From contig NZ_JANZNT010000001.1 in NCBI RefSeq assembly GCF_025153455.1, positions 1,870,001 to 1,934,000 of the forward strand: a stretch of 64,000 nt of DNA. The letters are read 5' to 3'. A program made the translations under genes and the position numbers. Position 1 is the stretch's first letter. Each line of letters begins with the position of its first letter. The stretch is from Sphingomonas sp. BGYR3. Lineage in GTDB: Bacteria > Pseudomonadota > Alphaproteobacteria > Sphingomonadales > Sphingomonadaceae. This document shows positions 54,504-62,494 of this stretch, one piece after another. The notes beneath the pieces are model-generated. The model worked only from the letters and a program-made list of their open reading frames with translations, was not told the DNA's origin and did not search any database.

Positions 54504-55370
54504 TCACTTGGTCAGGAATGCCTGCAGCTCGCGGGAAAAGGCTGCGGGCTGATCGAGCATGATGAAGTGCCAGCTGTCCGCCACGGGCACCAGCCGGGCG
54601 GGCGATCCGGCATATTCGCGTTCCCACAGGGCCTTGGCCATCGGTCCCGCCCCGGTTGCGTACAGCACGGTGAAGGGCGCCGTGATCGCGGACAGGCGGG
54701 GGCGCATGTCGAGCACGACATCCTCATACGTCGCCTGAGCCACGACCCGCGGGTCGGCCATGCGCGACCAGTTCGCAACCTGAATCCGGCCGGCGGGGGT
54801 GATGGACCAGATGCCGCCCGGATCGCTGGTCACCGGGGTGGAGGCGGCGGGCATCGCCCCGGCGGCAATGGCGGCGCGCACGCGCTGCGCCTGACCCTCT
54901 GCCGTCGCCGCGTCGGATGCGCCGAACAGCGCGCCGAAAAAGGGCAGGGTGTCGACCGCCATGATCCGGCCCGGCAACGCGGGATGATCCGCCGCCAGCT
55001 TCATCGCGACAAGGCCGCCCAGCGAATGACCGATCACCGCCGGCTTGTTCAGCTTTTCGCGGGCGGCATAGGTGGCAAGGTCGGCGACGATGCCGTCGAT
55101 GATGCCGGGGGACAGGTTCTTGCCCGGATCGTCATTGGCAAATCCGTTCACCTGAACCAGCAGGACGCGGTGCGTCTTGGCCAGGTCGGGGGCAACGCCG
55201 TCCCATACGGCGCGGGGGCTGGCCATGCCGGGGATCAGGATGACCGGATCGCCCGTACCCATGCTGGTGATCGAGATATGGTCCATGCGGGTTTCGGGCG
55301 TGGCAGGCTGGGCCATGGCAAGGCCGGGCAGCAATGCGGCGAGCATCAGGGTGATGAGGTGGCGGATCAT
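54504..55370 (-). CDS. Secreted alpha/beta hydrolase
   Basis: A 288-residue secreted hydrolase. Signal peptide MIRHLITLMLAALLPGLAMAQ; VILIPGMASPRAVWDGV, VQVNGFANDDPG, nucleophile elbow VIGHSLGGLVAMKL, and a C-terminal His in ADSWHFIMLDQP. Substrate unknown. Its ATG overlaps the stop of the XRE gene (ATGA), tying it to the membrane-protein/XRE pair in one transcript. Confidence 0.85.
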   Translation of the reverse strand: MIRHLITLMLAALLPGLAMAQPATPETRMDHISITSMGTGDPVILIPGMASPRAVWDGVAPDLAKTHRVLLVQVNGFANDDPGKNLSPGIIDGIVADLATYAAREKLNKPAVIGHSLGGLVAMKLAADHPALPGRIMAVDTLPFFGALFGASDAATAEGQAQRVRAAIAAGAMPAASTPVTSDPGGIWSITPAGRIQVANWSRMADPRVVAQATYEDVVLDMRPRLSAITAPFTVLYATGAGPMAKALWEREYAGSPARLVPVADSWHFIMLDQPAAFSRELQAFLTK

Positions 55371-55576
55371 TGGGCGTCCTCCCTGGACGGATTGGTGAAA
55401 ATCGATTCGATCGGCAGGTCGAACAGATCGGATATCCTGAAGGCGAGCGGGAGCGAGGGGTCGTAGCGGCCGGTTTCGATGGCGTTCACGCTCTGGCGCG
55501 ACACCTCCAGCCGTTCCGCAAGATCCTGCTGGCTCCAGCCGCGTTCGGCGCGCAGCACGCGGAGGCGGTTCTTCAT
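55367..55576 (-). CDS. XRE family transcriptional regulator (short)
   Basis: A 69-residue helix-turn-helix protein: MKNRLRVLRAERGWSQQDLAERLEVSRQSVNAIETGRYDPSL is the Cro/CI-type domain, then LAFRISDLFDLPIESIF. It has almost nothing beyond the DNA-binding domain. Its ATG overlaps the stop of the membrane-protein gene and its stop overlaps the hydrolase gene. It probably controls its own operon; a TTTAC repeat lies in the promoter. Confidence 0.92.
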   Translation of the reverse strand: MKNRLRVLRAERGWSQQDLAERLEVSRQSVNAIETGRYDPSLPLAFRISDLFDLPIESIFTNPSREDAQ

Positions 55577-55986
55577 GCCTCGCCGCCCGCCCGTTCGCGC
55601 AGGGCCAGGACGCCCTGGGTGATGCCCCAGCCTGCACACCACAGGACGAACGCCCAATAGGCGGGCAGGTGCGGCAGGACGCCGCCATCCTCCAGAAAGC
55701 CCCAGACGGTCGTCACCGCCAGCATCAGGCCGGTGCCGCCAAGCATCGCGGTGACCATCGTCTGGCGGACATATTCGTCCGTGGTTTCGACGATCAGCCG
55801 CCCGATCACCCAGAGTAGGACGACGATGGGCAGGGCGGGCAGCACCGACAGCAGGACAAGGGCCGCGCCCTGCGGGTCCCATTGCCGGATCGCCCAGTTG
55901 GCGAAGAACAGGGCAGCCATATAGGCGGCCATGGTTGGCATGAAGCGGCGCAGATAGCGGCGCGTGGCGGCTGGCACTTGGCCCAT
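55573..55986 (-). CDS. Four-helix membrane protein paired with an XRE regulator
   Basis: A 137-residue protein with about four membrane helices (AAYMAALFFANWAI, GAALVLLSVLPALPIVVLLWVIG, MVTAMLGGTGLMLAVTTVWGF, YWAFVLWCAGWGITQGVLAL). TTDEYVRQTMVTAM lies between helices 2 and 3. Similar small membrane proteins are commonly encoded just before short XRE regulators; the family's function is not known. GGAGG eight bases upstream supports the ATG at 55986. Confidence 0.75.
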   Translation of the reverse strand: MGQVPAATRRYLRRFMPTMAAYMAALFFANWAIRQWDPQGAALVLLSVLPALPIVVLLWVIGRLIVETTDEYVRQTMVTAMLGGTGLMLAVTTVWGFLEDGGVLPHLPAYWAFVLWCAGWGITQGVLALRERAGGEA

Positions 55987-56020
55987 GTGGAAACCTCCCT
56001 TTCCGAATCGACAAGGGAGC

Positions 56021-56048
56021 TTTACATTTACCTACCGCGTCATGTCAA
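56021..56048 (-). promoter_or_regulatory. Promoter of the membrane protein/XRE operon
   Basis: On the minus strand TTGACA (56048-56043) is followed after 16 bases by TGTAAA (56026-56021). The -10 region holds the direct repeat GTAAA-T-GTAAA, a possible site for the XRE protein itself. It lies about 35 bases before the membrane-protein start and almost touches the Mur ligase stop. Confidence 0.5.
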
Positions 56049-56049
56049 G

Positions 56050-57471
56050 TCAGCTTTCCATATTGGAAAGCCTGCTGTCCAGGCTGGCGACCATGCCTGC
56101 TGCCATCAGGCTGAGCGTGTCGTCGCGGGCGCCCATCACCACGATCCGGTCGCCGGGGCGGGCGAGCGCGACCAGCGTCGCGGCGGCATCGTCGCGGACG
56201 GGAATGTGGCGGGCGTCGCGGCCGTGCGCTGCCACATCGGCGACGATGTCGGCGCTGGTGACGTCGCGCGACACGGTGCCGCCCTGATAGACGGGGTCGG
56301 GCAGGACGAGCACATCGTCGGGCGACAGCCGGTCGGCGAACATGGAGACCAGTTCGGCACGCATCACCCGCAGCGGGCCATAGCCGTGCGGCTGGAACAG
56401 GACGAGCAGGCGGCCGGGAAAGGCGTGCAGCGTGTCGAGCGTCGCGGCGATCTTTTCCGGGTTGTGCCCGAAATCGTCGATCACGGTCACGCCACCTGCT
56501 TCACCCACCCGGTCGAACCGGCGACGAAGGCCGGTAAAGCCCTGAATGGCCGCAATCCCCTCTGCCAGCGGCACCCCGGCGGCCAGGGTTGCCCCCAATG
56601 CCGCCAGCGCATTGGCGATGTTGTGGCGGCCCGGAACGGACAGGGTGACGCGGCCCTCCGCTTCCCCCGCCGCAACCAGATCGAAGGCGATGGCAAAGGG
56701 CTGTTCGGCGATGTTCCGTGCCGACAGGTCAGCCTCGCCCTCGATAGCAAAGGTCAGGGCCGCTGCGGGTGCGCGGGCGTCGAGCAGTGCCATGGCCTCT
56801 GCATCATCGGCATTGACCACGGCGGTGCCCGCCCCGGCGATGAAATCCCCGAACAGGACGCGCAGTTCCTCCATCGATTTGTGGTCATGGCTGACATTGT
56901 TGAGCACCGCGATGTCGGGGCGATAAAGCGCGATGGAGCCGTCGCTTTCGTCCACTTCGGTAACGAACGGGTCGCCCTGCCCAACCAGCGCGCTGGCAAA
57001 GGGGGCGTCAGCGGTGGCGAAGTTCTTCATAACCGCGCCGTTCATCACCGTCGGATCGCGGCCGGTGCTGTGCAGAATATGGGCGATCATGCCGGTGACG
57101 GTCGATTTACCGCTGGTGCCCGCGACACCGATGCGAAGGCGGCTGTCGTTGAACAACCGGCTGAGCAGTTCGGCGCGGGTCATCCGGGCACAGCCGAGTT
57201 CGGCGGCGCGCACCATGTCGGGCACCGTCGCCTCGACCGCGGCGGAGGCAATCACGACCTGATCCGGCGAGACGATCCCGCTGCCATCCTGGGGGTGAAG
57301 TGCGATGCCCAGGGTGCGCAGGGCATCGAACTTGGCGGGCACGCGGCCGGCATCCAGCCCACGGTCCGATCCCGCCACTGTCGCGCCGCGCCCGGCCAGG
57401 ATCATGGCGAGCGGCATCATCCCGCTGCCCCCGATGCCGACCAGATAGTATGATTTGCCGTTATCCATCAT
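56050..57471 (-). CDS. Mur ligase family protein (Mpl/MurC-like)
   Basis: An ATP-dependent Mur ligase of 473 residues. LVGIGGSGMMPLAMILAGRG is the MurC/Mpl-type N-terminal domain, GVAGTSGKSTVTGMIAHIL the P-loop (Lys122), TEVDESDGSI and NVSHDHKSMEEL the central domain, and TVIDDFGHNPEKIAATL the C-terminal domain. It lies away from the dcw cluster and beside an LD-carboxypeptidase. So it may act in recycling, like Mpl, which adds a recovered tripeptide to UDP-MurNAc. Ordinary MurC activity cannot be excluded. Confidence 0.8.
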   Translation of the reverse strand: MMDNGKSYYLVGIGGSGMMPLAMILAGRGATVAGSDRGLDAGRVPAKFDALRTLGIALHPQDGSGIVSPDQVVIASAAVEATVPDMVRAAELGCARMTRAELLSRLFNDSRLRIGVAGTSGKSTVTGMIAHILHSTGRDPTVMNGAVMKNFATADAPFASALVGQGDPFVTEVDESDGSIALYRPDIAVLNNVSHDHKSMEELRVLFGDFIAGAGTAVVNADDAEAMALLDARAPAAALTFAIEGEADLSARNIAEQPFAIAFDLVAAGEAEGRVTLSVPGRHNIANALAALGATLAAGVPLAEGIAAIQGFTGLRRRFDRVGEAGGVTVIDDFGHNPEKIAATLDTLHAFPGRLLVLFQPHGYGPLRVMRAELVSMFADRLSPDDVLVLPDPVYQGGTVSRDVTSADIVADVAAHGRDARHIPVRDDAAATLVALARPGDRIVVMGARDDTLSLMAAGMVASLDSRLSNMES

Positions 57472-57520
57472 CGCGGGCTATCGGGGGAATGGATGGGGGG
57501 CAAGCCATGGCGATCCCCCA

Positions 57521-57613
57521 TCGGGTCACCCTGAACCTGTTTCAGGGTCCATCGTGCCCCGGGCGATGCAGTGGCTTGCGGCGGGGTGGATGCTGAAACA
57601 GGTTCAGCATGAC
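57521..57613. repeat. Intergenic palindromic doublet (CCTGAAnnTGTTTCAGG type)
   Basis: GTCACCCTGAACCTGTTTCAGGGTCC at 57525-57550 and GGATGCTGAAACAGGTTCAGCATGAC at about 57588-57613 are two related palindromes in inverted order. The core CTGAAACAGGTTCAG recurs. This doublet is, as I recall, abundant between genes in sphingomonads. It fills most of the 167-base gap between the divergent Mur ligase and LdcA genes, so their promoters must overlap or lie within it. Confidence 0.8.
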
Positions 57614-57638
57614 GACATGGGTTTTGGAGCGAGAAAAG

Positions 57639-58457
57639 ATGCGGATCGGAGTCGTTGCACCTGCGCGAAGGGTCAGCGAGGAAGGGTCGTTGCGGATGCG
57701 TGCGTTCATGGCGCTGCATTTTCCCGCGCATGACCTGATCTTTCACCCGCAATGCTTCATGGAGGCCGGGCATTTTGCCGGGACCGACGAGCAGCGGGCG
57801 GCGGCGTTTCTGGAGTATGCCAATGATCCGTCGATCGACGCGATCTGGTTTGCGCGCGGCGGATACGGGTCGAACCGCATCCTGGACCGGGTGATCCCCG
57901 AATTGAACGATGCGGCGCGGGCCAAGACCTATATGGGATTTTCCGACATGGGGTTCCTGCTGGGTGCGCTGTATGCCCGGCGGATCGGACGGCCGGTTCA
58001 TGCCAGCATGGCCAGCAGCCTGGGCCGCAACGATACGGGCGAGGGCGCCGGATGGGCGCTGGGCTGGCTGATCGACCGGGATCGGCGCGCGCTGGAGCCG
58101 AGCCTGGCCGACGGGCGGCCGGCGGCGGCGTTCAACCTGGCCATCCTGGCGGCGATGATCGGCACGCCGTGGCTGCCCGACCTGACCGACCATGTCCTGA
58201 TGATCGAGGAGGTGGACGAACCGCTGTACCGGATCGACCGGATGCTGTTCCAGGTCGCCAACGCAACCCAGCTGAAGGGGATTGCGGGCATCCGGCTGGG
58301 CGCGGTGACGGCGGTGGTCGAAAATGACGTGCCGTTCGGCGAAAGCGTGGAGCAGATCGTCGAGCGATGGTGCCGGGCGATGGAGGTGCCGTTTCTGGGC
58401 CGGGCCGAGATCGGCCATGTCGAATTGAACCGCGTGGTGCCGTTCGGCGTGGCGTGA
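57639..58457 (+). CDS. LD-carboxypeptidase (S66 family)
   Basis: Removes the terminal D-Ala from murein tetrapeptide in recycling (272 residues). MRIGVVAPARRVSEE starts the S66 fold; the nucleophile is Ser78 in WFARGGYGSNRIL; Glu in VLMIEEVDEPLYRIDRML; and the His in GHVELNRVVPFG. There is no signal peptide, so it is cytoplasmic like LdcA. AGAAAAG before the ATG at 57639 is a weak ribosome site. It is divergent from the Mur ligase gene. Confidence 0.88.
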   Translation: MRIGVVAPARRVSEEGSLRMRAFMALHFPAHDLIFHPQCFMEAGHFAGTDEQRAAAFLEYANDPSIDAIWFARGGYGSNRILDRVIPELNDAARAKTYMGFSDMGFLLGALYARRIGRPVHASMASSLGRNDTGEGAGWALGWLIDRDRRALEPSLADGRPAAAFNLAILAAMIGTPWLPDLTDHVLMIEEVDEPLYRIDRMLFQVANATQLKGIAGIRLGAVTAVVENDVPFGESVEQIVERWCRAMEVPFLGRAEIGHVELNRVVPFGVA

Positions 58458-58462
58458 ACGGT

Positions 58463-58478
58463 TGACAGTTTTGACACA
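58463..58478. repeat. TGACA-N4-TGACA sequence, inverted copy of 10313-10328
   Basis: TGACAGTTTTGACACA, the exact reverse complement of the 16 bases ahead of ruvA, lies five bases after the LdcA stop. Pentamers TGACA repeat at nine bases. The rest of the 226-base gap to the next gene holds no gene I can support. Confidence 0.4.
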
Positions 58479-58683
58479 TTCGATGGGTATTCGGGCGTCA
58501 GCCAATGCGCAGCGCCCGCACGGTGGCGGCAGCGCGGCGATGGCGCGGCGATGGATAAGGCCGGGGTGCGGCGCGCTGTGTGAGGTCGCTGAGGAAGCAT
58601 CCCCGGCACGCTAAACCGCCGGGCGCGTGTAGGACAGGCCAGCCGCCCCGCCATTCGGGGATGAAGGCCGGTCAGCCGAAGGA

Positions 58684-59892
58684 TTAGCCGGTTCGCAGCG
58701 GCGGATCGCCGGCCGGGCGGGCAGGCACGTCGATAGCCCGCAGCGTGTAGCGGCCGGGCGGCAGGAGCAGCGCCACATCCTCACCCGGCCGCACGGCGAC
58801 CGTGTCCATCGGCACGGCAGTCACGGGTTCCCCGGCCAGCCGCGCCTCGATCACCCGCCACCCGGTAAAGGGACGCATGGCGGGGACATCCACCCATTGA
58901 TCGCCAAGATCGCGCCGCCAGACGGGGCGGCCCCGTTCGAACCGCGCGGTCGGATGATCGACCACCAGATCGAAGCGGCCGGCGGGTTCGTCCGCCGGCA
59001 GGACGGCCAGTCGCGTCGCATCGCCGCCGCCGCGACACGTCGTCTGCGATATCGTCAGCGGGTCGATCCCGGTCTGCTGTTTCAGCCGGGCGGCCATCCA
59101 GACAGTGCCATCGGGCATCGGCACTTCGCCCGCATGGGAATAACCGACATGGACCAGCAGCTTGACCGAGGGATTGACCGCGATGAATGCGGCCAGCGTG
59201 CGCGCCTGTTCCGCCTCGCGAAAGGCGATGGATTGTTCGCGCGTCATCGGCCGGGCCGAGGGCGGCGATCCGGCCTCGTAAGGCAGCAGGCGATAGCCGA
59301 GGCGCTTGGCGATCCGTCCGAACCGGCCAAAGCCGGATTCGCCAAGATAAAACCCGTCCTCATTGCTGAAATAGGGCAGCGCCGGTTCGCGAAGAAACGG
59401 TGCGCGATGCCGGAGCGGCGCGGCGACGCCCGAATTGTCCAGCGCCTCCATCGCCAGCACCGTATAGCCCAGCGGGCGCAGCCGGGCCGCAACCTCTGCC
59501 GAAAAGCCGCGATGTTCGGACCGCTCATGGCTTTCGTTGATGATGACGATGGACGTGTTGCGCGCCCGTTCGGCGATGGCGTCGAGCGCCGGACCCGTGG
59601 CCGGTGCGGGTGCGCAGCGCGTGGCGCGGTAATCGTCGCTGGATGCGGCGATCAGATCTTCTCGACCGAACAGCGACAGCATCTGGCCATTCTGGCCGGT
59701 TGCGGTCGGCAAGGCGGGGTCGATTGCCGCCAGTAGACTGAACTGGAATCCGGCTGTGGTGTCCGCAGCAGGCACCGGCGCGTAATCGACCGCGCCATCG
59801 AAAAGGACCGCCGGTTCCGGCGGGGCAGCGACGCCGCCGGGGGCGATCCCCACAGCGATGGTCATGGCCAGCAGGCGAAGAGCGGAGCGCAT
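58684..59892 (-). CDS. Secreted ChaN/EreA-like protein
   Basis: A 402-residue secreted protein (signal-like MRSALRLLAMTIAVGIAPGGVAA). The central part shows SIVIINESHERSEHRGFSAEVAARLRPLGYTVLAMEAL, close in form to the ExxH motifs of ChaN haem-binding lipoproteins and erythromycin esterase-like proteins. A later His is in LLVHVGYSHAGEVPMPDGT. The last 100 residues look like a beta-sandwich (RFDLVVDHPTARFERG, DVALLLPPGRYTLRAID). Its function is unknown; hydrolase or metal/haem binding are both possible. Confidence 0.6.
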   Translation of the reverse strand: MRSALRLLAMTIAVGIAPGGVAAPPEPAVLFDGAVDYAPVPAADTTAGFQFSLLAAIDPALPTATGQNGQMLSLFGREDLIAASSDDYRATRCAPAPATGPALDAIAERARNTSIVIINESHERSEHRGFSAEVAARLRPLGYTVLAMEALDNSGVAAPLRHRAPFLREPALPYFSNEDGFYLGESGFGRFGRIAKRLGYRLLPYEAGSPPSARPMTREQSIAFREAEQARTLAAFIAVNPSVKLLVHVGYSHAGEVPMPDGTVWMAARLKQQTGIDPLTISQTTCRGGGDATRLAVLPADEPAGRFDLVVDHPTARFERGRPVWRRDLGDQWVDVPAMRPFTGWRVIEARLAGEPVTAVPMDTVAVRPGEDVALLLPPGRYTLRAIDVPARPAGDPPLRTG

Positions 59893-59940
59893 TGGCCCAG
59901 CTTATCGCACCACTGCTCCCTTACAAGGGGTGAGCGCGGC

Positions 59941-61188
59941 CTAGCAGCATTGTGCTGCCGGGCGGGCGACGGGAGTTGCCGCCCCGCGCCGTTCCAGGAA
60001 CAGCGACAGGCCGAAGATGGCAAGGCCGCCAAGCGCCAGGCCTGCGCCGACCCAGCCGGTCGAGGTCCAGCCATAGCCCGCCGCGATGGCCGCGCCGCCG
60101 AGCAGCGGGCCAAGGGCGTTGGCGACGTTGAACGCGCTGTGATGCAGGGCCGCGGCCAGCGTCTGCGCCTCACCCGCCACGTCCATCAGCCGCGTCTGCA
60201 GCACGCTGCCCAGGCCGCCGCCCATGCCGATCAGGAACACCGACAGCGACAGCGTGACGATATCGCCCGCCGCAAAGGGATAGAGCGCCAACGTCGCCGC
60301 ACTCCACAGAAGGAGGCCGATGACGGTCGGCACCAGCGCCCGGTCGGCCAGCCAGGCCGCGCCCAGATTGCCGATCATCATGCCGGTGCCAAACACCGCG
60401 AGCACGGCCGGCACCCATGCGGCGGAGACGCCCGTCACCTCGATCATCGTGGAGGCGACATAGGTATAGACGGCAAACATGCCGCCAAAGCCGATCGCGC
60501 CGACGCCAAGGGTCAGCCACACCTGCGGCTTGCGCAGGGCAGCCAGTTCGCGCAGCGGGCTGGCCCCCGCCTGCGGCCGATCCTGCGGGGCGAAGCGCCA
60601 GACCATCGCGGCAGTGATCAGCGCGAGCACCGCGACGATGCCAAAGCCCCAGCGCCAGCCCAGCCACTGACCCAGCAGATTGGCGGCGGGCACGCCGATG
60701 ATCGTCGCGACGGTCAGGCCCGACAGGACGAGCGCCACCGCCTGTGCCCGGCGATTGGCGGGGACAAGGCCGGCGGCGACCAGCGCGGCAACACCGAAAT
60801 AGGCGCCGTGCGGCAGGCCGCTGAGAAAGCGGAACACCAGCATCCAGTGATAATCGGGGGCAAAGGCGGACAGGCCGTTGGCAAGCGCGAACACCGCCAT
60901 CAGGCCGATCAGCAGGGTGCGCCGCGCCACGCGGGCCGACAGGACGGCGATGACCGGCGCGCCGACCACGACGCCCAGCGCATAGGCGCTGATGACATGA
61001 CCGGCGGTCGGTGCGTCGATCCCCAGCCCTTCGGCGAAATAGGGCAGCAGGCTCATCGCCGCGAATTCGGTGGTGCCGATGGCAAAGCCGCCCATCCCCA
61101 GCGCCAGCATCACCAGCGCGACGGGCGCGGTGCGGGCGGCGGGCGAGGCCGTTACGGGGGAGGGAGCGGACGAACGGGGGGCGGTCAT
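59941..61188 (-). CDS. MFS transporter (AraJ/NepI-like)
   Basis: A 415-residue major facilitator with 12 predicted helices. MLALGMGGFAIGTTEFAAMSLLPYFAEGLGID is the opening of the AraJ/YdhP-type DHA1 exporters, then RRTLLIGLMAVFALANGLSAFAP and FRFLSGLPHGAYFGVAALVAA (motif C region). Members export sugars, ribonucleosides or drugs. It lies beside a GH43 gene and has a TGGTAGCG-type site 38 bases upstream, so sugar-related export is possible. It ends in CC. Confidence 0.85.
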   Translation of the reverse strand: MTAPRSSAPSPVTASPAARTAPVALVMLALGMGGFAIGTTEFAAMSLLPYFAEGLGIDAPTAGHVISAYALGVVVGAPVIAVLSARVARRTLLIGLMAVFALANGLSAFAPDYHWMLVFRFLSGLPHGAYFGVAALVAAGLVPANRRAQAVALVLSGLTVATIIGVPAANLLGQWLGWRWGFGIVAVLALITAAMVWRFAPQDRPQAGASPLRELAALRKPQVWLTLGVGAIGFGGMFAVYTYVASTMIEVTGVSAAWVPAVLAVFGTGMMIGNLGAAWLADRALVPTVIGLLLWSAATLALYPFAAGDIVTLSLSVFLIGMGGGLGSVLQTRLMDVAGEAQTLAAALHHSAFNVANALGPLLGGAAIAAGYGWTSTGWVGAGLALGGLAIFGLSLFLERRGAATPVARPAAQCC

Positions 61189-61225
61189 GGCCGAAACTCT
61201 GCTGCGATGCACAATCGCGGCAGAT

Positions 61226-61239
61226 GGTAGCGGTCACAA
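61226..61239. promoter_or_regulatory. TGGTAGCG-type site before the MFS gene
   Basis: TGGTAGCGGTCACA matches 12 of 14 positions of TGGTAGCGNTACCA. It is about 38 bases upstream of the MFS start and 70 bases past the end of the GH43 gene. Confidence 0.3.
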
Positions 61240-61308
61240 CCGATGGCAAGGCCGGAGCGGCGCGGATACGTATGCGCGCGAATCGCAGGGCGCGGCCCCC
61301 CGATGTGC

Positions 61309-62352
61309 TCAGATCAACGGGCCGTTGGCGACCGGTTCGCCGAAATCGGGGGTGCCGTCGGGGCGGTACCGGATCGGTTGCACCCGCGCATGGCGATTGG
61401 GGTCGAACAGGGGATTGCCCGCAATCTCCCGATAGTCCCGGCCGTGATAGACGAGGAGGTCGCGCCCCCGCTCGTCCACGACAAAGCTGTTATGGCCGGG
61501 GCCATAGACGCTGTTCCGATCCGACGAGGCGAACACCGGGACGGGCGATTTGGCCCAGTTGCCCGCGTCCATGATGTCGGCATCGGCGCGGGCGGTGAGC
61601 ATTCCCATGCAGTAGCGCGCATCGGTGGCGCTGCCCGAATAGGTGAGGAACAGGCGGCCGTTGCGGGCAAGCACGGCCGGTCCCTCCGCCACCTTGTACC
61701 CCTGCACCTCCCATTCCAGGGTCGGTACGGTCAGGCGCACCGGCGGCGCGGCCAGCGTGGTCGGCGTGTCGATGGGCGCCAGATAGAGGTTGCTGTTGGT
61801 GGCGATGCCCGGTTCGGTCTGTGCCCAGCACAGATAGCGGCGGCCACGATGCGCAAAGCTGGTGCAGTCCAGCGTGAAGCTGTCCCATGGCGTTTCAAGC
61901 TGGCCGAGCAGCGACCATTTGGCGTTGGTCGGATTGCTGTCGGACGAGGCGAGGACATAGGTGCGGATGCGGAATTTCTGATCCCCGTCGCCGGCGGCGA
62001 AATAGATGTGCCAGCGGCCATCGAAGAAATGCAGTTCCGGCGCCCAGATATACCCGGCCATTCGCCCGCTGGCCGGGCGTTGCCAGATCACGACCTCTGG
62101 CGCGGTGGCAAGGCCCGCAATGGTGCGCGCGCGGCGCAGGACGACCCGGTCATATTCGGGCACCGATCCGGTGAAATAATACCATCCGCCCTGACGCAGG
62201 ATGTGCGGATCGGCGCGTTGCAGGATCAGCGGGTTGGCTGCCCCGCCCTTGCGCGCCGCCGCAGCGCCGGTGGATGAAGCGCCCATGCCGACCGGCAGGG
62301 CAAGCCCGGCGGCCAGGATCTCCCTGCGCCGCATGATGAAATCCGCTCCCAT
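61309..62352 (-). CDS. GH43 family glycosidase (arabinan/arabinofuranoside type), Tat signal
   Basis: A 347-residue secreted glycosidase with a five-bladed propeller. A Tat-like signal (MRRREILAAGLALPVG) starts at residue 7. Catalytic residues: general base Asp48 in RADPHILRQGG, the pKa-modulating Asp162 in FTLDCTSF, and the acid Glu223 in KVAEGPAVL. SVYGPGHNSFVV is the conserved His-metal region. It likely removes arabinose from arabinan or arabinoxylan; some relatives are xylosidases. The start at 62352 includes six residues before the RR motif; 62334 is the alternative. Confidence 0.88.
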   Translation of the reverse strand: MGADFIMRRREILAAGLALPVGMGASSTGAAAARKGGAANPLILQRADPHILRQGGWYYFTGSVPEYDRVVLRRARTIAGLATAPEVVIWQRPASGRMAGYIWAPELHFFDGRWHIYFAAGDGDQKFRIRTYVLASSDSNPTNAKWSLLGQLETPWDSFTLDCTSFAHRGRRYLCWAQTEPGIATNSNLYLAPIDTPTTLAAPPVRLTVPTLEWEVQGYKVAEGPAVLARNGRLFLTYSGSATDARYCMGMLTARADADIMDAGNWAKSPVPVFASSDRNSVYGPGHNSFVVDERGRDLLVYHGRDYREIAGNPLFDPNRHARVQPIRYRPDGTPDFGEPVANGPLI

Positions 62353-62387
62353 ATCGTGAGTGTGCCGTGTCGGGCGGCGGCGGGCAA

Positions 62388-62402
62388 GGTTTGTCGGACA
62401 AA
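62388..62402. promoter_or_regulatory. Palindrome TTTGTCGGACAAA upstream of the GH43 gene
   Basis: TTTGTCGGACAAAT centred near 62395 is an almost perfect palindrome of GntR-like form (TTGT-N-ACAA). It lies about 40 bases ahead of the GH43 start and 100 bases before thrS, on the opposite strand. A regulator of either gene could use it. Confidence 0.35.
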
Positions 62403-62494
62403 TGAAGGGTGCAAACAGCCTGCTTGCCACTTTGCCCCGCGCGCGGGCATAAGCCGCGCGATTTATCCACAGTGCAACGAAAAGGGTTTCCCCC

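Noticed and set aside
58458..58683. Small gene in the gap after the LD-carboxypeptidase
   Set aside because: No frame has a credible start, ribosome site and protein-like composition; the only notable sequence is the TGACA repeat.
62353..62494. T-box or other tRNA-sensing leader for thrS
   Set aside because: No T-box bulge sequence or specifier loop is present, and such leaders are not expected in alphaproteobacteria.
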